Assembly: GCA_021798855.1 (NCBI GenBank)
Contig: JAJZBP010000018.1
Span: forward strand, 1 to 16,159
Direction of reading: 5' to 3'
DNA: 16,159 nt
DNA from: Bacillota bacterium
GTDB taxonomy: Bacteria; Bacillota; Sulfobacillia; JAJZIM01; JAJZBP01
The translations under genes were made by a program, and so were the position numbers. This document shows, in pieces, positions 12,020 to 16,159 of the stretch (within the stretch, counting starts at the first letter, position 1; the number at the start of each line of letters is the position of its first letter). The notes beneath the pieces are model-generated. The model saw nothing but the letters and a program-made list of their open reading frames with translations, made no database searches and was not told the origin of the DNA.

Positions 12020-14606
12020 AACCTCCCGTGCGGCGGAATACTTCTCCGTAAAGGAATTACAGGCACAGACCGGCCAGCCGACGGAAATGTTCGCTGCCGT
12101 ATCGGTGAAGGAACTGGTGGACAACGGCATGGACGCGGCGGAAGCGGCGGGTAAATCCCCGGTCATCAGGATCGAAGTTGCCCAGGATGGGGGGCTGCTG
12201 CGCCTATCCGTCCGCGACAACGGCGGCGGTCTGCCGCCCGCGGTCCTGGAGAAGATCCTGAATTTCCAAACCCGCACCAGCGACAAGGCGGCCTACCGCA
12301 CCCCCACCCGGGGGGCGCAGGGGAACGCCCTCAAGACCATCCTGGGGATACCTTTCGCCATGGGCGGCGCGGAGCCTGTGCTTATCGAGGCGTGCGGTAT
12401 CCAGCACTCCGTCCGCTGCTGGACGGATCCGGCGGGAGAGCTTCGGATCGATCACCAGACGGCGCGGATTGCCGAAACGGAAGGAACCCGCGTTTCACTG
12501 GCGATCCCCCTGGACGGCCGTGGGCAGCGATTCGACCCGGAATATTGGGCAGAGGCTTTTGCCATTTTTAACCCCCATGCTCAGGTCCATTTGCAAATCC
12601 CCGATTTTGAACGAAACTCCTTGGAAATTAACCTAGCTAAATTTCCGGGTGAAAAAACGCAAAACAGCGGATTTGGCATTCGACCGGCCACGGATCTTTC
12701 CGGCTGGCGGAAATTCATGCCCGCTGACCTTCCTTCCGCCTGGTGGTTCTCCGACGCCGACATAAAGCGGCTGGTCTTTTCCCACATAGCGGCCTGCCGG
12801 AACGGGAAGGAGACGCCGACCGTCGCGGCCTTCGTCAAGGGGTTCCGGGGGTTGTCCAGAAAGGCGGGGACGGTATGCGCCGCCGTGCCGGGGGTTGAAC
12901 GGGTGTCCGATTTTGAGCACCGCCCGGAACTGGTGTCCGTTTTGCTGTCCGCCATGCGGGACGCGGCGGAACCACCCAAGTCGGAAGTGCTGGGACAGGT
13001 TGGCGAAGACCACTTGCGCCGGCGGTTTGCCGAAGCCTTCACGGTGGAAAAGCACTGGTACAAGAAGGTTTCCGGCGTCGCCGGGGACGTGCCCTTCGTC
13101 TTCGAGGCGATACTGGCGCGGGTGGAGAAGTCCGGTTTACACGTCTATACCGGGATAAACTTTTCGCCAACCTACAGCGATCCTTTCGTCGGAACCGTGT
13201 TGTCCGCGCCGGAGGAGGAGGCGAAGAATTGGCCCCTCTACGGGTTGCGCGGCTACCTGTCGTATTGCCATGTCCGTGAGAACTCCGGCGGCTTCGCCGT
13301 GGCCATTCACCTGTCATGCCCCGCCTTGGACTTCCTGGACCGGGGAAAGACCCGCCTGGCCGTGCCGGAGGAAATGGCGGTGGAAATCTCCCGCGCGCTC
13401 TGGGCCGTGTGCCGCGAAACGCACCGTGACGCCAAGCGCCGGGAGCGGGACGCAGCCAAAGCGGAGAGGCAATCGGCGGCGGCGAAGCGGCCAAGTTACA
13501 CCATGCGCGACGTGGTGTTCACCGTGCTGCCCGAAGCGTTGGACCGCGCTACCGGGGGAGGGCAATATCCCGTTTCAGCCCGTTCCCTTTTCTACCAGGT
13601 GCGGCCTTTGGCACAGTTATATACGGACAAACCCCTGGATTACGGCTACTTCTCCCAAGAGATCCTAACCCAGTACCAAGAAGAGTGCGGCCCGATCCCT
13701 GGCCTCTACTACGACCCAAGGGGTGTGCTGTACGAGCCGCACACCGGGAACTCCGTGGCCCTTGGCACCCGGGAGGTTGAGGCGTACAGCTTGCCCCCCC
13801 ACACCTTTAACAAGATCCTGTACGTGGAGAAAAAGGGCCTCTACCCGGTGTTGCAGGCGGCGAAATTGGCCGAACGGTGGGACATGGCCGTGGTGGCGGC
13901 GGAGGGGTACGCCACCCAGGCGGCCCGCGTCCTGTTCCAGCAGGCGGAAGGAGAATGCCAGCTTTTCGTTCTGCATGACGCCGATCCGAGCGGCTACGAG
14001 ATAGCCCGCACCCTGCGGGAGGAAACCCGGAGAATGCCGGGGTATTCCGTTAGCGTCTTCGATCTTGGCCTCCGGGTGGAAGACGCGCTGGGCATGGGGT
14101 TGGAGCCGGAGGAATTCACCAGACAGAAGGCGCTGCCCGCGCCGCTGCTGGACGTCCTCACGGAAGCAGAGCGGGCGTTCTTCATGGGCCGGCAGGTTGG
14201 GAGCAAAGCGTGGATCGCTCAACGCGTGGAACTCAACGCCATGTCCGCGCCCCAATTGATCGGATATATCGAAGACCGTCTTCAGTCGGCGGGGGCTGCG
14301 GGAAAGGTTCTGCCGCCGGAGAGTGCGGTTGCCGATTACGTGCGGGAGGTTATTTTCGACGCGGCGCAAACCGCCGTCGTGGGCGAATTGTCCCGGATAC
14401 TGGATCTACCGGGTGTCGTGAACGCGCTTGCGGACAGTACCGTCCAGCGCATTTCCACCGGGAAATTGCACAAGTCTTTGGGTGCCCGGCTTGAGACGTT
14501 GCCGGAGCAGTCCTGGAGGGAGATCGCGTCGGATCTTGCCGGAGGCGTTGACGGACGGTTGGTCCGGGAAGTCCTCCGAAGCGTCTTGGCGGGAACTCCC
14601 AAATAA
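11991..14606 (+). CDS. Single-chain type IIB DNA topoisomerase (Topo VIII-like fusion of Topo VI B and A modules)
   Basis: 871-aa enzyme, ATG 11991 after AAAAGGGGGAGGTGAAAGC. Type IIB topoisomerases cut both strands with a Spo11-like tyrosine and pass a second duplex using ATP. In Topo VI these activities are in two subunits; here both are on one chain, as in the fused Topo VIII forms described on bacterial mobile elements. N-terminal GHKL ATPase: N-box VKELVDNGMDA (E41, N45, D48), G1 box RDNGGG (about 74-79), G2 box GAQGNALKT (about 108-116). A transducer-like region follows, with K453 in DRGKTRL as the likely phosphate-contacting lysine. Then comes a winged-helix catalytic domain with RSLFYQV (Y535, probable nucleophile), and a Toprim domain with E613 (YVEKKG) and D663/D665 (HDADPSG). 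All expected catalytic residues are present. No helix-two-turn-helix insert is obvious. A serine recombinase follows 34 nt downstream. Confidence 0.88.
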   Translation: MAILEREVFETSRAAEYFSVKELQAQTGQPTEMFAAVSVKELVDNGMDAAEAAGKSPVIRIEVAQDGGLLRLSVRDNGGGLPPAVLEKILNFQTRTSDKAAYRTPTRGAQGNALKTILGIPFAMGGAEPVLIEACGIQHSVRCWTDPAGELRIDHQTARIAETEGTRVSLAIPLDGRGQRFDPEYWAEAFAIFNPHAQVHLQIPDFERNSLEINLAKFPGEKTQNSGFGIRPATDLSGWRKFMPADLPSAWWFSDADIKRLVFSHIAACRNGKETPTVAAFVKGFRGLSRKAGTVCAAVPGVERVSDFEHRPELVSVLLSAMRDAAEPPKSEVLGQVGEDHLRRRFAEAFTVEKHWYKKVSGVAGDVPFVFEAILARVEKSGLHVYTGINFSPTYSDPFVGTVLSAPEEEAKNWPLYGLRGYLSYCHVRENSGGFAVAIHLSCPALDFLDRGKTRLAVPEEMAVEISRALWAVCRETHRDAKRRERDAAKAERQSAAAKRPSYTMRDVVFTVLPEALDRATGGGQYPVSARSLFYQVRPLAQLYTDKPLDYGYFSQEILTQYQEECGPIPGLYYDPRGVLYEPHTGNSVALGTREVEAYSLPPHTFNKILYVEKKGLYPVLQAAKLAERWDMAVVAAEGYATQAARVLFQQAEGECQLFVLHDADPSGYEIARTLREETRRMPGYSVSVFDLGLRVEDALGMGLEPEEFTRQKALPAPLLDVLTEAERAFFMGRQVGSKAWIAQRVELNAMSAPQLIGYIEDRLQSAGAAGKVLPPESAVADYVREVIFDAAQTAVVGELSRILDLPGVVNALADSTVQRISTGKLHKSLGARLETLPEQSWREIASDLAGGVDGRLVREVLRSVLAGTPK

Positions 14607-14640
14607 GAAAGCACTAAAAGCCGAAAGGGGGATGGGAAAA

Positions 14641-15252
14641 TTGAAAGTGGCGCTCTATGCCAGGGTTTCGACGGATGACAAGGGCCAGGACCCGGAGACG
14701 CAACTTGGCCCGCTCCGGGAGTTTTCCCATGCCAACGGTTATGAACCAGCCGGTGAGTTCGTTGACCAGGCTTCCGCCGGAGACATGGCCAAGCGGACGG
14801 CCTGGTCGAAACTCCTCGGCTTGGCCGCCAAGCGGAAGGTGGATCTTGTTCTTGTTTGGCGAATGGACCGCGCTTTCCGCTCCGTGCTGGACGGGGCAAA
14901 CACCCTGGCCCGGCTCCGGGCATGGGGTGTCGGCCTTCGCAGCTACGCCGAACCATGGCTTGACACCACGACGCCTTTTGGCGAGGCCATGTTCAACATA
15001 ACCGTGACCTGGGCGCAGCTTGAACGGGACATCCTCAAGGAACGGGTTCGCGCCGGCATGGACCGCGCCCGCCGGCAGGGGAAGCACGTCGGCAGGCCGA
15101 AGGCCCGCTTCGACCAAGACAAAGCCCGCCAACTGGCCGGCCAGGGACTGTCAATCCGCAAGATCGCCAAGGCCCTCAAGGCCAGTCCGGCAAGCATCGG
15201 GCGCTGTCTCAAAACGGAGGCCAAAACCGAAGGCCAGGGAACCGCGATATGA
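14641..15252 (+). CDS. Small serine recombinase (resolvase/invertase family)
   Basis: 203-aa site-specific recombinase. TTG 14641 is preferred: it is correctly spaced from GAAAGGGGG and gives the usual family start KVALYARVST, whereas ATG 14632 lies inside the ribosome binding site. Catalytic Ser10 is in YARVSTDD; the VWRMDRAFRS segment supplies the conserved active-site arginines; a long helix with QLERDILKERVRAGMDRAR leads into a C-terminal helix-turn-helix (GLSIRKIAKALKASPASIGRCLK). The size is that of resolvases/invertases rather than large serine integrases. Likely roles are resolving dimers of a plasmid-like element or inverting a segment. It lies close behind the topoisomerase gene and ends inside a strong terminator stem. 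It marks the right end of the GC-rich block. Confidence 0.9.
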   Translation: MKVALYARVSTDDKGQDPETQLGPLREFSHANGYEPAGEFVDQASAGDMAKRTAWSKLLGLAAKRKVDLVLVWRMDRAFRSVLDGANTLARLRAWGVGLRSYAEPWLDTTTPFGEAMFNITVTWAQLERDILKERVRAGMDRARRQGKHVGRPKARFDQDKARQLAGQGLSIRKIAKALKASPASIGRCLKTEAKTEGQGTAI

Positions 15253-15275
15253 CGGCCCTGGCCTTTTTCTTTTTT
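15230..15275 (+). terminator. Perfect terminator overlapping the recombinase stop codon
   Basis: AAGGCCAGGG (15230-15239) and CCCTGGCCTT (15256-15265) pair perfectly over 10 bp, followed by TTTTTCTTTTTT (T residues 15264-15268 and 15270-15275). The stop codon TGA (15250-15252) lies in the loop. This ends the plus-strand cluster; the composition becomes AT-richer beyond it. Confidence 0.85.
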
Positions 15276-15346
15276 GGTGTCTCAAAAGACTTCCTTTTGA
15301 TGCAGACCAAGCGCCTGAGAGGGCTTCCCCCTTGGCCTCGGCAAGG

Positions 15347-15574
15347 TTATTGTCCTTTAACACCTGCGGAGCTTTGCGCTTTGGACGCACTTTTTTGGAG
15401 GTTGGTGTTCCCGCAAATTGGACATGCCGCTTTTCCGAAAAACTTAGCCCAAACATAATAGACAACACCTGGAACAACCCCAAACAAAAGCAGGACGATA
15501 ACTACCAGCCAGTTTACTTTTGATCCCGGAACGACATTTCTTCCGCAAAGATTACAATACATTGGAGCAGCCAT
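15347..15574 (-). CDS. 75-aa zinc-ribbon protein with membrane hairpin
   Basis: Minus strand, ATG at 15574-15572, preceded on that strand by AAGGGGGATTCACA. Cys pairs C7/C10 (YCNLCGR) and C51/C54 (CPICG) flank a hydrophobic stretch at about residues 21-46 (NWLVVIVLLLFGVVPGVVYY). The four cysteines probably form one zinc site, holding both ends on the same face of the membrane, with the hydrophobic part as a helical hairpin or re-entrant loop. Such short zinc-ribbon membrane proteins are widespread and mostly uncharacterised. It reads toward the recombinase gene and lies 22 nt downstream of the other minus-strand gene, so the two may be one operon. Confidence 0.75.
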   Translation of the reverse strand: MAAPMYCNLCGRNVVPGSKVNWLVVIVLLLFGVVPGVVYYVWAKFFGKAACPICGNTNLQKSASKAQSSAGVKGQ

Positions 15575-15597
15575 TGTGAATCCCCCTTGAATTAGTT

Positions 15598-16062
15598 TTA
15601 TTGTTCTACAGGTGCTGCTTCAAAGCGGCTTTGAAGTTCATCGAAAGCACGCTTGATAAGAATTTGTCCTTCATTCGGGCGAACGAATGCATCAATAATA
15701 AGCGACGTATTATTGCCTTCACGTGACAGTGACATCCTAACTACTTCTGGTAGTTGTTTATCTGTAAAACCATGAGGTGGAGGAACATTATTTGTTAATA
15801 ATACTTGTCTCCCGGTATTTTCTTGAACCTGAAATTCCCTTGTCGCCATTAAGTTGCGAAGAAAAACGCCTATAATATCATCCGGCAACATTGGCACCTG
15901 AATGTTTTCCACTAAGCGACTGTTATAGTTTTTGCCATCTCCTTGATAGCGCCCGATAGCTTCCTTGGCATTCCGTACTGTTCTTTTAAAGCAGGAATAA
16001 ATTACCCACCCTAAAAAGGCAAGGATAGCCAAAAGAAAAGCCAAAGACAACAATGTTGCCAT
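15598..16062 (-). CDS. 154-aa membrane-anchored hypothetical protein
   Basis: Minus strand, ATG at 16062-16060, with TAGGGGTAAAAATA upstream on that strand. A single N-terminal hydrophobic segment (about residues 4-24, LLSLAFLLAILAFLGWVIYS) is followed by a basic stretch (FKRTVRNAKEAIGR), so most of the protein is probably cytoplasmic. The soluble part has alternating strands and helices (NTGRQVLLTNNVPPP, VVRMSLSREGNNTSLIIDAF) but no family I recognise. Codon use and base composition are clearly AT-richer than in the plus-strand cluster, consistent with a different origin. It probably forms an operon with the zinc-ribbon gene. Confidence 0.7.
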   Translation of the reverse strand: MATLLSLAFLLAILAFLGWVIYSCFKRTVRNAKEAIGRYQGDGKNYNSRLVENIQVPMLPDDIIGVFLRNLMATREFQVQENTGRQVLLTNNVPPPHGFTDKQLPEVVRMSLSREGNNTSLIIDAFVRPNEGQILIKRAFDELQSRFEAAPVEQ

Positions 16063-16080
16063 TATTTTTACCCCTACCCA

Positions 16081-16120
16081 CGCCTGAAAGCCCCGTCCTT
16101 CAGGGCGGGAATGAAAGGCG
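16081..16120. mobile_element. IS200/IS605-like hairpin end
   Basis: CCCGTCC-TTCA-GGGCGGG (16092-16109) forms a tight stem with one G-T wobble, inside an outer pair CGCCT (16081-16085)/AGGCG (16116-16120). The motif AAAGCCCCGTCC...GGGCGGG closely resembles the terminal hairpins of IS200/IS605-type elements (TnpA/TnpB), and a plus-strand ORF seems to start about 20-35 nt further right. The element body would be outside the window, so this is a pattern-based suggestion. Confidence 0.4.
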
Positions 16121-16154
16121 CCTGTCCCAATAACACCAAGATGGAGGTGACCAA

Positions 16155-16159
16155 ATGCA
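16155..16159 (+). CDS. Start of a truncated plus-strand ORF at the right edge
   Basis: ATGCA at the very end follows GGAGGTGACCAA, an excellent ribosome binding site; ATG 16141 in the same frame region is a less likely start. Only the first codon is visible, so nothing can be said of the product. Beside an IS200/IS605-like hairpin, a transposase or TnpB gene would be expected. Confidence 0.35.

Noticed and set aside
13665..14369. 234-aa minus-strand frame inside the topoisomerase gene
   Set aside because: Antisense shadow; the plus strand has the Toprim motifs here.
14428..14640. Upstream extension of the serine recombinase
   Set aside because: It overlaps the end of the topoisomerase gene; the family start (KVALYARVST) follows TTG 14641 behind GAAAGGGGG.
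1..16159. tRNA, rRNA genes and CRISPR arrays
   Set aside because: I saw no tRNA-like cloverleaf, rRNA segments or regularly spaced repeats; the only exact short repeat pair is the two hairpins at 9169 and 9230.

Overview
The window is a GC-rich, densely packed and almost entirely plus-strand accessory region, followed by a visibly AT-richer right flank that starts around 15276. The gene content (actin-like segregation ATPase, MobF relaxase-helicase, VirD4/TraG-type coupling protein, RadC-like protein, fused type IIB topoisomerase, small serine recombinase) is that of a conjugative plasmid or a large integrated conjugative element. Strong AAAGGAGG/AAGGGGGTGA ribosome binding sites, frequent GTG/TTG starts and hairpin-plus-T-tract terminators suggest a moderately GC-rich, Firmicutes/Clostridia-type host such as a Peptococcaceae or thermophilic clostridial lineage. 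This assignment is an inference from style; no ribosomal or other marker gene is present.

Layout: (1) 1-1376, a 5'-truncated ParM/StbA-like ATPase, a strong terminator and a 91-aa possible partition partner. (2) 1422-6805, the transfer block: a 37-aa basic miniprotein, the relaxase-helicase, a ~51-aa miniprotein, a coupling ATPase without the usual N-terminal membrane anchor, and a separate 58-aa two-helix membrane protein. No type IV secretion channel genes are in view. (3) 6898-9052, a cargo cassette: a Cys-rich protein, a free-standing pair of topoisomerase C-terminal zinc repeats, a GGDEF-GNAT fusion and a small protein. (4) 9053-9848, a ~0.8 kb block without a convincing gene but full of inverted repeats and terminator-like hairpins. 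It is the best candidate here for an origin of transfer, a single-stranded-DNA promoter/origin or a structured RNA. (5) 9849-11756, a RadC-like JAB protein and five small genes, interrupted by a regulatory-looking 196-nt gap. (6) 11753-15252, a Cys-rich small protein overlapping a single-chain Topo VIII-like topoisomerase, then a resolvase/invertase-family serine recombinase ending in a perfect terminator. (7) 15347-16159, two minus-strand genes (a zinc-ribbon membrane protein and a membrane-anchored protein) of different base composition, and an IS200/IS605-like hairpin end with the start of another plus-strand ORF at the edge.

How it may fit together: the relaxase nicks and unwinds the element, the coupling ATPase delivers it, and ParM, the topoisomerase, the recombinase and the RadC-like protein probably help maintain or establish it in the recipient. 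Terminator-like hairpins recur just upstream of ribosome binding sites all along the plus-strand cluster. This suggests either many short transcription units or control by attenuation/antitermination. The most distinctive items are the fused Topo VIII-like enzyme, the hairpin-rich gene-free block before RadC, the GGDEF-GNAT fusion, the orphan topoisomerase zinc repeats and the apparently split coupling protein.
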